Positions 1 through 5,925 of a DNA stretch of 13,949 nt are shown here, in pieces. This DNA comes from Cytophagia bacterium (GTDB taxonomy: Bacteria; Bacteroidota; Bacteroidia; UBA7662). The position numbers and the translations under genes are program-made. A model generated the notes under the pieces. That model searched no databases. It worked only from the letters and a program-made list of their open reading frames with translations, and was not told the DNA's origin. The DNA lies in assembly GCA_009926405.1 (NCBI GenBank), contig RFOZ01000038.1, forward strand, positions 1-13,949. Reading direction: 5' to 3'. Every line of letters starts with the position of its first letter. Positions within the stretch are counted from its first letter, which is position 1.

Positions 1-397
1 TTCGAATAGCATCCAAAGCTCTGGGAATATCTTCGGTACCACCGGCCGAGCTCAAAAAACCCAAGCGACCGAAATGAAAACCAAAAACCGGCAAACGAGC
101 CCCCACCGCTAAGGGAACGGTGTCCAGCATGGTTCCGTCACCTCCCAGCACCAAGACCATGGCCGCCCCTCCCAGAGTTGAGGGCTCCTCCAAGCCCCAA
201 ACATCCGTACCGTTACCACTTTGCCCAAAAAAAGCGGGATTGGGAACGTTCAATGCATCCCGCACAAGCGGTTCCAGCGATCGATGCCAGCGCAAGGACA
301 AGCCTTGGCGTTCAGCTGCATCGCGCAATGCCCGAAGGCCTGCAAGTTGATGCTTGATCGAAGGCCTGGCGTAAACCAGAAGTTGGGTGATGGACAT
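1..397 (-). CDS. nadK: NAD kinase, N-terminal part (cut by left edge)
   Basis: Partial gene for NAD kinase, the cytoplasmic enzyme that makes NADP from NAD and ATP. The ATG at 397-395 opens a reading frame that runs off the left edge, so about 132 N-terminal residues are visible. The family's signature GGDGT is at residues 85-89, preceded by a hydrophobic strand (MVLVL) as usual. The next conserved block reads GFHFGRLGFLS near residues 106-116, where the family usually has GIN followed by x-G-x-LGFL, so the normally conserved Asn is His here. The N-terminal fold with an insertion before GGDGT is normal for bacterial NadK. It is the third gene of a same-strand run after the cvpA-like and PabA/TrpG genes, with 42 bp between it and the stop of the PabA gene. 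The C-terminal half, including the rest of the NAD site, lies outside the window. Confidence 0.9.
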   Translation of the reverse strand, partial: MSITQLLVYARPSIKHQLAGLRALRDAAERQGLSLRWHRSLEPLVRDALNVPNPAFFGQSGNGTDVWGLEEPSTLGGAAMVLVLGGDGTMLDTVPLAVGARLPVFGFHFGRLGFLSSAGGTEDIPRALDAIR

Positions 398-439
398 GGT
401 GCGTAGGATGCTAAAATTAAAGGCTAAACAGGAAAGATT

Positions 440-1069
440 CTACGCAATCGACAGCGGAGAATGAAGTGAAGGACGTAGGGCATGCGTTACGAACAATTGC
501 AGCCATGCCTGGGATAAATCAGTCGTAATCGACTCAGGATGAAATTGATAACCCCATAACGGACGGCTTTTGTGGCGCATCGCCTGAACGGTGCCATCAT
601 CGGAAGCACTGGCCAGAAGTAGGTAAGATTCGGGGACCTTATCCAAGACCAAGGAATGATAACGCATCACGTGACAGGCTTCGGTATCGATGGCTATTGA
701 ATTGTATTGATGTTGTAACATATCACGCATAGTTGGCTCAAGCCGCAATGTGCTTCGCTTGCCATGAACAGGCGATGCGGCATGAACCAATTGTGAGCCC
801 GCCTTCAATCCCAGGGCTTGATGACCCAGACAGATGCCCAACAACGGAAGGTGGTCCGCATAACGATCCACAAAGGACATTAAACCACCTGCATGGGGGG
901 GCGTACCCGGACCCGGACCCAAAATGGCTGCATCCCACGATGTGGACTCCCATGCTTCAGGGCCTTGATGATGATCCACCACGCGGCATTGGTAACCGGC
1001 CTTCATGACCCAAGCCTTCAGGTTGTACGTAAAGCTATCGTGGTTGTCCAAAAGCAAGAATCGAACCAT
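440..1069 (-). CDS. pabA: glutamine amidotransferase subunit of aminodeoxychorismate/anthranilate synthase
   Basis: Class I glutamine amidotransferase of 209 residues, the ammonia-supplying subunit of aminodeoxychorismate synthase (folate) or anthranilate synthase (tryptophan). Visible motifs in order are LLLDNHDSFTYNL at the N-terminus, the oxyanion segment GPGPGTP (51-57), the nucleophile elbow GICLGHQ with Cys80, the HGK motif near 102-104, RYHSL near 136-140, and FHPES with His177 and Glu179. The Cys-His-Glu triad is therefore intact. The ATG at 1069 fits the family start exactly. Only 7 bp separate it from the stop of the upstream cvpA-like gene, so the two are probably co-transcribed. 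No chorismate-binding PabB/TrpE partner or other trp gene is in the window, so PabA versus TrpG cannot be settled. Many bacteria use one such subunit for both pathways, so the symbol is a preference rather than proof. Confidence 0.9.
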   Translation of the reverse strand: MVRFLLLDNHDSFTYNLKAWVMKAGYQCRVVDHHQGPEAWESTSWDAAILGPGPGTPPHAGGLMSFVDRYADHLPLLGICLGHQALGLKAGSQLVHAASPVHGKRSTLRLEPTMRDMLQHQYNSIAIDTEACHVMRYHSLVLDKVPESYLLLASASDDGTVQAMRHKSRPLWGYQFHPESITTDLSQAWLQLFVTHALRPSLHSPLSIA

Positions 1070-1076
1070 GGTTCAA

Positions 1077-1550
1077 TTAAGGTAAAAGGGCTATGATTCC
1101 ACGACCGCATTCCAACCAAAGCCACCCCGTCCAAGGCCACAGTTTCCGAAACCAAGCCTCTCCTCCTTCAAAACCGACCATCCACGTCGCCAAAACCGAC
1201 CAAAGCACCAAACCCTGCCCGACTTGAAGAAAGGCACCCAGCAACCGATAGGGCGTTTCCAAGCCAATTTTGCGGGCCATCCAGCCCGATGCCTTGCTCA
1301 AAGCCCAAAGCCCTACCCTTACCACCACCACCACCAAGAGGATGGCCAAAGCCTTACCGCCGTCCCGAATGATGGCCGGTGGCAAGAACTTCTCCAAAAA
1401 CGCGGTACCTCCGGTAAACAAAGCATAAACCAACCCCAAAGCAAGGAATAGACCTACCCAATCAAGCAAAACACCGACCAGCCCCTTTTGATAACCCTTC
1501 CAGAGGGCATAGAGGCAATACCCACCCAGCAATAATTCAGGCCATTTCAT
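1077..1550 (-). CDS. cvpA: CvpA family membrane protein
   Basis: Small inner-membrane protein of 157 residues with four predicted hydrophobic segments. The N-terminal segment carries the family-like pattern WKGYQKGLVGVLLDWVG (compare the D...GY..G...... motif of colicin V production proteins). The next segments are LFLALGLVYALF, LAILLVVVVVRVGLWAL and GLVLWSVLATWMVGF. CvpA proteins are linked to colicin V production and envelope homeostasis, but their biochemical role is poorly defined. I use the ATG at 1550 (MKWPEL...). The frame is open to a TTG at 1577, but ATG and the hydrophobicity pattern favour 1550. A run of five ACC triplets on the plus strand (1320-1334) encodes part of the VVVVV stretch. 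It heads the run cvpA > pabA > nadK and is divergent from the RlpA-like gene. The family assignment rests on pattern and topology only. Confidence 0.75.
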   Translation of the reverse strand: MKWPELLLGGYCLYALWKGYQKGLVGVLLDWVGLFLALGLVYALFTGGTAFLEKFLPPAIIRDGGKALAILLVVVVVRVGLWALSKASGWMARKIGLETPYRLLGAFLQVGQGLVLWSVLATWMVGFEGGEAWFRKLWPWTGWLWLECGRGIIALLP

Positions 1551-1606
1551 TGGGTAAAAATCCGATAAAATTGTCAACTAGCCTACGATTCAACTTAACT
1601 TACGGT

Positions 1607-1966
1607 ATGATGTCCCTTGTTCTTGTATTCGGACTCCTGCTAGGATACCCCGAACAACGCAACGATACAGCCCTGGTTCAAGTGGGAACGGCCTCGGTTT
1701 ATGCCAAGCGTTTTGACGGAAGGCGAACCAGTTCGGGCCAAATCCATCGAAGCAACGCCCTAAGTGCCGCCCACAAATCCCTTCCACCGGGTACCCGTGT
1801 CAAAGTAACCCACTTGCGCAATGGTTGTTCCGTCGAAATCGTTGTGAACGATCGGCTTCCCCGGCAATCCCCGCATATTATCGACTTGTCCCCCAAGGCA
1901 GCGGCTCAAATCGAAATACCAACCAAAGGCATAGGCCGTGTACGGGTGGAGGAAATTCGACCTTGA
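1607..1966 (+). CDS. RlpA-like double-psi beta-barrel protein
   Basis: Short exported protein (119 residues from the ATG at 1607) with an RlpA-like double-psi beta-barrel. RlpA proteins are septal lytic transglycosylases or peptidoglycan binders. The domain covers nearly the whole mature protein: GTASVYAKRF, SSGQ, LSAAHKSLPPGTRVKVTHL, NGCSVEIVVNDRLP and IIDLSPKAA. His56 and Asp82 sit where P. aeruginosa RlpA has His131 and Asp157. The catalytic Glu120 position, 11 residues before the His, is Gln45 here. The usual NDRGP reads NDRLP. There is no SPOR domain. The N-terminus is hydrophobic (MMSLVLVFGLLLG) and looks like a signal or anchor but lacks a basic n-region. In-frame TTG codons at 1571 and 1550 would add basic residues, so the start is uncertain. 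It is divergent from the cvpA-like gene and convergent with the phospholipase gene, 22 bp away. Confidence 0.85.
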   Translation: MMSLVLVFGLLLGYPEQRNDTALVQVGTASVYAKRFDGRRTSSGQIHRSNALSAAHKSLPPGTRVKVTHLRNGCSVEIVVNDRLPRQSPHIIDLSPKAAAQIEIPTKGIGRVRVEEIRP

Positions 1967-1988
1967 TCCGGACCCATTCTTGGGCTCC

Positions 1989-2987
1989 CTAGGGGCTGTG
2001 ATCGTCATCTCCAGCGCCCTTCCAACCAACGTCGGTATCCTCCTGATTGTTGTCCTCCTGATTGTTGTCCTCCAATACCCTTGCATCGGGACCCCATGGG
2101 GACCTCAAGAGGGGCTGCCCTGCCTCTACCCAAGCGCTCAGCCACCAATCCGCAACATGGGCCACCGATGCAGCCAATTGACGGCCCATCAACCCCCCAA
2201 GGCAGCGATGATAACACTGAACAAACGGAATTGATTCCTGGCGAAGCAGGCGATTGCCACGACGAAAAGGCGCGTAATGAAGATCCAAAGGAACCTCCGA
2301 ACGGCACAAACATTCGCAATCAAAAACACTTTCCAAGTGCAAATAAGCATCGTTCATAATTTGCCATATCTGGCGTGCAGGGTGCTTCACGATTTCGGCC
2401 CTGCGTAATGTTTGGACCATGGTATCACCCAAATATTCCGGTATCCTACTTTCGAGCAAAGCATGAAGCCCGTGCTGACCGCTGTTCTGTCCGTTGTAAT
2501 TGGAACACAAATGAAGCGGAACATGGGCATCGGCCAAGTAATGACCTAAATCTGCCGCCGTTCGTAGAATTAATCCATGGTTTCCCTGTTCAAAAGCCCA
2601 CACCAAGCGTCGGTAAACTTGGGGCGCATGCCAAGGCAAAATCCCTCGGCTTCGTAGATGCTTCTCAGTATAACATTGAACAGCACTGTCCCAGTGAAGG
2701 GGCAAAGTCCAACGCTCGCTATCGTTCCATCGATCCATATCCATAAAATGACAGGAGGCCTCCAACGGATCCCAGGATCTGCGCTGATCGGCCGCAACCG
2801 CCCTCTCCTTGAGGGTCGAACGATGGTATTCAAAAAACTCTCTTAGAGGGGAAGGTAACGCGTAGACTGCTGATTCATTGATATAACGATGCGCTGCAAA
2901 ACCCCAAGAATGGGCATCGAGCGTACAGAAAAATAAAAGGATCGTGATGGAGGCCCACCATCGTTTTGTTAGACTCAAAAGGAACAT
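1989..2987 (-). CDS. secreted zinc-dependent phospholipase C / S1-P1 nuclease-fold protein
   Basis: Exported enzyme of 332 residues with the all-helical trinuclear-zinc fold shared by bacterial phospholipase C and S1/P1 nucleases. From the ATG at 2987 a signal peptide (basic TKR, hydrophobic ITILLFF) ends in A-H-S just before Trp28. That is ideal for this fold, whose mature N-terminal Trp binds zinc. Other ligand motifs follow: His33, a HFMD motif (H-x-x-D), then H-x3-D-x5-H in GHYLADAHVPLH, and H-x3-E in HALLE. These spacings match His118, Asp122, His128 and the His142/Glu146 pair of B. cereus PLC, so the active site looks complete. The substrate (phospholipid or nucleic acid) cannot be read from sequence, though the pattern is that of Bacteroidota proteins named zinc-dependent phospholipase C family. 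The acidic C-terminal tail contains a duplicated QEDNN-type unit. A TTG at 2996 is a less likely start. Confidence 0.88.
   Translation of the reverse strand: MFLLSLTKRWWASITILLFFCTLDAHSWGFAAHRYINESAVYALPSPLREFFEYHRSTLKERAVAADQRRSWDPLEASCHFMDMDRWNDSERWTLPLHWDSAVQCYTEKHLRSRGILPWHAPQVYRRLVWAFEQGNHGLILRTAADLGHYLADAHVPLHLCSNYNGQNSGQHGLHALLESRIPEYLGDTMVQTLRRAEIVKHPARQIWQIMNDAYLHLESVFDCECLCRSEVPLDLHYAPFRRGNRLLRQESIPFVQCYHRCLGGLMGRQLAASVAHVADWWLSAWVEAGQPLLRSPWGPDARVLEDNNQEDNNQEDTDVGWKGAGDDDHSP
2039..2073 (-). repeat. 15-bp tandem repeat in acidic C-terminal tail
   Basis: A 15-bp unit, cctcctgattgttgt on the plus strand, occurs twice without mismatch (2039-2053 and 2054-2068) and is followed by 5 further bases of a third copy. 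The unit is a multiple of three and encodes a repeating N-N-Q-E-D pentapeptide near the C-terminus of the zinc-dependent phospholipase-like protein. Changes in copy number would lengthen or shorten the acidic tail without breaking the frame. Confidence 0.9.
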
Positions 2988-3055
2988 TGCCGGCAAAAAT
3001 CAACCATCCCCCCCAAAGGAACCGGTCTTAAGCGTTTTTCAACGCTTCACCCAGC

Positions 3056-3109
3056 AAAAAAACGCCCCCTAGGAACCTATCATCAGGCGATTGATTCGCT
3101 TGAGGGGGC
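3056..3109 (-). terminator. Candidate terminator overlapping the cytochrome gene's stop
   Basis: On the minus strand GCCCCCT (3109-3103) pairs perfectly with AGGGGGC (3070-3064), and a run of seven T (3062-3056) begins one base after the stem. The loop is long, 32 nt, but contains a further short GCGA/TCGC stem. The 5' arm lies in the last codons of the cytochrome gene and the structure spans its stop codon. The GC-rich stem plus T run, at the end of a two-gene operon, argues for an intrinsic terminator. The long loop lowers confidence. Confidence 0.45.
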
Positions 3110-3530
3110 CTGGGCAATGCGATTGATGGCAAGCTATGCAGCGACTAACCAAGGCGTCAAAATTTTTGGCCGTGGGTTGTTCACCAACCAGGCGATGCGA
3201 CTCGTGATAAGCCTTGGCTTTTTCAAAGAACGCATCAACGAGTACGGTGGTATCGGTTGGACGCTGGGTTTCAAAAGGCATGGGAGCCCAGGCAGGTTGG
3301 GCAGGGCGGTTGGATGAATCGCTGATAATCCATGCCCGCATGGATTCGGCTTGTTCGGCCATAGCCCGCATGGCGGCTGCCATGGGCGAAGCCTTGGGCA
3401 ACTCCATTCCCTGACTGCAGGTAGTATCCTCAAGGCCGGAACCGTTTTGGGTCAATTCATCCTGCGGACCGCTTTGACAAGCCAAGACCAATCCACCTAT
3501 CAAGAGGCAGAAAAAAGCGCGAAGGCTCAT
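3069..3530 (-). CDS. monoheme c-type cytochrome lipoprotein (class II-like)
   Basis: Predicted lipoprotein of 153 residues. The signal sequence MSLRAFFCLLIGG ends in the lipobox V-L-A-C18, so the mature protein should be lipid-anchored in the envelope. A single heme-binding CxxCH motif is near the C-terminus: Cys131, Cys134 and His135 in RCIACHQSHC. A C-terminal CxxCH preceded by helical sequence of about 100 residues is the layout of class II cytochromes c (c' and c556), and Met residues in the first helix region (MAAAMRAMAEQ) could supply the sixth ligand as in c556. These are electron-transfer or gas-binding proteins; the partner is unknown. It starts 2 bp after the stop of the DUF4920 lipoprotein gene, so the two are almost certainly one transcript. 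Assignment to class II rests on architecture, not alignment. The CxxCH itself is clear. Confidence 0.75.
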   Translation of the reverse strand: MSLRAFFCLLIGGLVLACQSGPQDELTQNGSGLEDTTCSQGMELPKASPMAAAMRAMAEQAESMRAWIISDSSNRPAQPAWAPMPFETQRPTDTTVLVDAFFEKAKAYHESHRLVGEQPTAKNFDALVSRCIACHQSHCPGPLKRINRLMIGS

Positions 3531-3532
3531 CG

Positions 3533-4030
3533 TTATTTTTTGAGCCTTACGCCGCTGGCTTCAAAAACCAATTCAATTTCTGGTTCGGTGATGGCGGCGA
3601 TTTCGTCCGCTGTTTTGCCACCGTCTTCGGCGTAATGCCGTAGGGCCTCGACGCTGGTGGTATCATAGGTTGCAACGCCCTGCATCACAACGCGCGATCC
3701 AGCCGATTCAAGAGGCACAAAAAACGCATAATCCTTGAAGCCAACCCGCAGGGTTTTGCCGTTCCCCATATCCAACTTCATCCAGCAACCCTTTTTTTGG
3801 CAGCATTCCTGAATAGTCCCGGACAACTTGAGCTCGGCCATGGTTTTGCCTTTCATTTGCTCAGGAAGTTCGGTAACATCGATAGCACCATCCACGGAAA
3901 TGGAATCCCCGAAATAGGCCCAATCCTTGTCTTGGTTGGCTGCAGGATTCTTACAGGAAACCATCCCCCATAAGCCTACAAACAGGATAAACAAGAAGAC
4001 TAGGACCGGTGGGATGTGGGTTTTGTTCAT
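3533..4030 (-). CDS. DUF4920 family lipoprotein
   Basis: Predicted lipoprotein of 165 residues matching the DUF4920 family of Bacteroidota. The N-terminus has one long hydrophobic segment ending in the lipobox M-V-S-C26. The conserved core begins at YFGDSI and contains the cysteine cluster ECCQKKGCWM followed by a beta-rich stretch (LRVGFKDYAFFVPLESAG, then VVMQGVATYDTTSV). A conserved acidic and helical region (LRHYAEDGGKTADEI) leads to the final strand EIELVFEASGVRL. The family's function is not known. The cysteines could bind metal or form a disulfide, but the sequence does not decide. It is first in a two-gene operon with a cytochrome c-type lipoprotein, which hints at a redox or metal role at the envelope (inference). 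It is divergent from rpsT across 77 bp. Confidence 0.8.
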   Translation of the reverse strand: MNKTHIPPVLVFLFILFVGLWGMVSCKNPAANQDKDWAYFGDSISVDGAIDVTELPEQMKGKTMAELKLSGTIQECCQKKGCWMKLDMGNGKTLRVGFKDYAFFVPLESAGSRVVMQGVATYDTTSVEALRHYAEDGGKTADEIAAITEPEIELVFEASGVRLKK

Positions 4031-4078
4031 TTTAAGGAGTTTGTGGGCGTAAAATTAGGGATTGTCAAGGTTTTTTCG

Positions 4079-4086
4079 TAAATTTG
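4079..4086 (+). promoter_or_regulatory. Bacteroidota-type -7 element for rpsT
   Basis: TAAATTTG fits the Bacteroidota sigma-ABfr -7 consensus TAnnTTTG without mismatch. A degenerate -33 element, TTAG at 4055-4058 (consensus TTTG), lies 20 bp upstream, close to the expected spacing. Transcription would start around 4090, giving rpsT a leader of under 20 nt ending in A-rich sequence, as is common where Shine-Dalgarno pairing is not used. Confidence 0.5.
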
Positions 4087-4107
4087 CGGTTCTCAAAATC
4101 AAAAAAC

Positions 4108-4365
4108 ATGGCCAATCACGCCTCCGCGATCAAAAGAATACGTCAAACCGCCGTCCGTCGTCTCCGCAATCGTTATCAGCTCAAGACGACCAAAACCATG
4201 ATTAAAAGGCTCAAGAGCCTTTCTGTGGCCGATGAAGCCCGTCAAATGCTTCCATCGGTGATTTCCCGTATTGATAAATTGGCCAAAAAGCATATTATTC
4301 ATGTCAACAAGGCCGCCCGCCAAAAATCACAGCTGGCGCGTCAAGTTGCCGGCCTTGCCGCCTAA
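4108..4365 (+). CDS. rpsT: 30S ribosomal protein S20
   Basis: Small basic ribosomal protein S20, 85 residues, a primary binder of 16S rRNA in the bottom of the 30S body. The N-terminus MANHASAIKRIRQTAVRR is the characteristic S20 opening. It is followed by the three-helix Lys/Arg-rich body (KTMIKRLKSL...ISRIDKLAKKHIIHVNKAARQKSQLARQV), and the segment around HVNKAARQKSQL matches the conserved C-terminal helix. The length is normal. The frame is open upstream to a TTG at 4084, but the ATG at 4108 gives exactly the family start and leaves room for the promoter. The gene is followed by a strong intrinsic terminator and behaves as a single-gene unit. Upstream it faces the DUF4920 operon divergently. 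Confidence 0.97.
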   Translation: MANHASAIKRIRQTAVRRLRNRYQLKTTKTMIKRLKSLSVADEARQMLPSVISRIDKLAKKHIIHVNKAARQKSQLARQVAGLAA

Positions 4366-4401
4366 GGCTCCTTTGAGCCAAAACCGTTGATTAAACGTTT
4401 C

Positions 4402-4435
4402 GACCCGACTCCTCCAGGAGTCGGGTCTTTTTTTT
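4402..4435 (+). terminator. Intrinsic terminator of rpsT
   Basis: A perfect 11-bp stem, GACCCGACTCC (4402-4412) with GGAGTCGGGTC (4417-4427), closes a 4-nt loop and is followed directly by eight T (4428-4435). This is a textbook Rho-independent terminator 36 bp after the rpsT stop. It ends only 7 bp before the radC start codon. Confidence 0.95.
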
Positions 4436-4442
4436 GCAGGCT

Positions 4443-5165
4443 ATGGAACCCTGCCCTAAAACCCGGTCTCAACCTGCCATTCGGGACCTCCCTGAACATT
4501 CCAGACCGCGAGAGCGACTCATCAACCAAGGCCGATCCAGCTTAGAAGACCGAGAGCTGCTGGCTATTTTGCTTGGTAGTGGAACCGGCAAAGAATCAGC
4601 CCTGGGCCTCGCCAACAGAATTTTAGAACTTTGTCGGTACCATTTGGGGCATTTGGGCCAAATCCATGTTCGGCAACTTGCCCAGATACCCGGCATTGGT
4701 CCTGCCAAAGCTGTCAAAATATTAGCGGCCCTTGAACTTGGCAAGCGTAGCCTGGAGTGCAAAACCCTGGAGCAGCCCCAAATACGAGGCTCTGCGGATG
4801 TCTTTACCCATTGCAAAAATCTATTTCTGCACAAGGATCATGAAATTTTTGCCATCGCCCTTCTTAACCAAGCCAATCGAATGCTGGGCATCGAACAAAT
4901 CAGCGAAGGGGGCATCAACTTTACGGCTGCAGACCCCCGGATTATCCTTCGGCTAGTTTTGGATTACCGAGCCTGTGGTTTGATCCTGATGCACAATCAT
5001 CCATCCGGTCAATTACAACCCAGCGATGCAGACCGTTCCCTGACCCAAAAAATAGAATCGGCGGCGCGTTTCTTGGATGTGCGGGTTTTGGACCATTTAA
5101 TTTTTGCACAGCATCGCTATTTCAGTTTTGCTGATGCTGGTCTTTTGATGGGCGCATCCCCTTGA
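4443..5165 (+). CDS. radC: RadC family protein with JAB/MPN domain
   Basis: RadC/JAMM-domain protein of 240 residues. The N-terminal part has the family opening IRDLPEHSRPRERL, then ELLAILLGSGTG, and a helix-hairpin-helix DNA-binding motif (QIPGIGPAKAVKILAALELGKR, residues 81-102). The C-terminal JAB domain holds a complete JAMM zinc motif: Glu134, His184, His186, Ser194 and Asp197 in HNHPSGQLQPSDAD. RadC proteins were once tied to DNA repair, but that role is not established, and the metalloprotease-like site has no agreed substrate. The ATG at 4443 is used; a TTG at 4434 would begin inside the T run of the rpsT terminator. There is practically no room for a promoter between that terminator and the start codon, so expression probably comes from readthrough or from a promoter overlapping the terminator or the end of rpsT. 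Confidence 0.95.
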   Translation: MEPCPKTRSQPAIRDLPEHSRPRERLINQGRSSLEDRELLAILLGSGTGKESALGLANRILELCRYHLGHLGQIHVRQLAQIPGIGPAKAVKILAALELGKRSLECKTLEQPQIRGSADVFTHCKNLFLHKDHEIFAIALLNQANRMLGIEQISEGGINFTAADPRIILRLVLDYRACGLILMHNHPSGQLQPSDADRSLTQKIESAARFLDVRVLDHLIFAQHRYFSFADAGLLMGASP

Positions 5166-5174
5166 TAGAACCCT

Positions 5175-5182
5175 TAATTTTG
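5175..5182 (+). promoter_or_regulatory. Candidate -7 element for the T9SS-tail protein
   Basis: TAATTTTG fits the Bacteroidota -7 consensus TAnnTTTG exactly and lies in the 34-bp gap after radC, 17 bp before the next ATG. A -33 TTTG at 5144-5147 exists, but at a 27-bp spacing, longer than usual, so support rests mainly on the -7 match and its position. Confidence 0.4.
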
Positions 5183-5199
5183 AATCAATCTAAACGACC

Positions 5200-5925
5200 A
5201 TGCAACCCAATCTCCCTCATCGCTCATATCGTGGATCATCCATTGGTTCTTCTTTTTGGTTTTTGTTTTTGCTTTTAGCAGCGGGTCTGGCATCTTCAGC
5301 AAAAGCCCAGATCGTCTTAACAACCGGTGATACCATACGAGCATCGGGTAATGCCTCGCAATTTGAAATTGTGGGATACGGTGGCCTTGTCAACCAAGGC
5401 TCCAACTCGGTTCAACTTCGATGGCTTCGGGTGGGCAGTCAATTACCCTCCGGTTGGACCCATACGATCTGTGATCTCAATTCTTGCTATCCGCCCTTTG
5501 TGGACAGCGCCGATTTTACCTTAACGGCTCGGGATACCTCCAATTTGGATGGGCATTTTTATCCCAACGGTCAAGCCGGAGCCGGATACCAACGCATACG
5601 GATCAGCACCTTGCCCGCCAATGCACCGCTCATGGTCGTAACATTTGTGGCTAGCACTGCAAGTTCTACGATACAGACCCTGGCCTCTGCTCCTAACAAA
5701 GCCGCCTGGAAGCTTGTTGGTCCTGAATTAATTCTAGCGACCGATGGTTTGGAAGGCAAAGCCACTATGCGCATTGTTGACATCGGAGGACGTGAAATTC
5801 ATCGGATCCAAATTTCTGCACCTATTGAAAGGGTGGCCATGGACCACTGGCCCAACGGGGTTTATCAAGCGGTCCTGGGGAGCGGATCAGGAACCGAACA
5901 TTACCGATTCGTTCTCAATCGGTAG
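5200..5925 (+). CDS. secreted protein with T9SS type A-like C-terminal domain
   Basis: Exported protein of 241 residues. The signal peptide has basic residues (HRSYRG) and a hydrophobic core (FWFLFLLLAAGL), with likely cleavage at A-K-A36/Q37. The middle region is beta-rich with an ICDLNSCYPP cysteine pair, resembling Ig-like domains that precede sorting tails in Bacteroidota. The last 50 or so residues match the pattern of a T9SS type A sorting domain: MRIVDIGGREIHRI, then a DHWPNGVYQAVL turn, then a final beta strand HYRFVLNR. Such tails direct passage through the outer membrane by the gliding-linked type IX system and are usually removed or lipidated at the surface. No enzymatic domain is recognised, so the function of the body is unknown. 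The gene converges on gldH and the two coding ends overlap by 11 bp. Confidence 0.75.
   Translation: MQPNLPHRSYRGSSIGSSFWFLFLLLAAGLASSAKAQIVLTTGDTIRASGNASQFEIVGYGGLVNQGSNSVQLRWLRVGSQLPSGWTHTICDLNSCYPPFVDSADFTLTARDTSNLDGHFYPNGQAGAGYQRIRISTLPANAPLMVVTFVASTASSTIQTLASAPNKAAWKLVGPELILATDGLEGKATMRIVDIGGREIHRIQISAPIERVAMDHWPNGVYQAVLGSGSGTEHYRFVLNR

Noticed and set aside
1320..1338. Trinucleotide (ACC)5 run as a phase-variation tract
   Set aside because: Triplet changes would only alter the number of valines in a CvpA membrane segment and cannot switch the frame; five units is short.
2375..2746. Plus-strand ORF of 123 codons
   Set aside because: Fully inside the phospholipase-like gene on the other strand, which has a complete zinc-ligand set; no family resemblance.
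3030..3047. AAGCGTT/AACGCTT hairpin between the cytochrome and phospholipase genes as a terminator
   Set aside because: Seven perfect pairs with a 4-nt loop, but no T run follows on either strand; the structure at 3056-3109 is the better terminator candidate. It could still be part of the leader.
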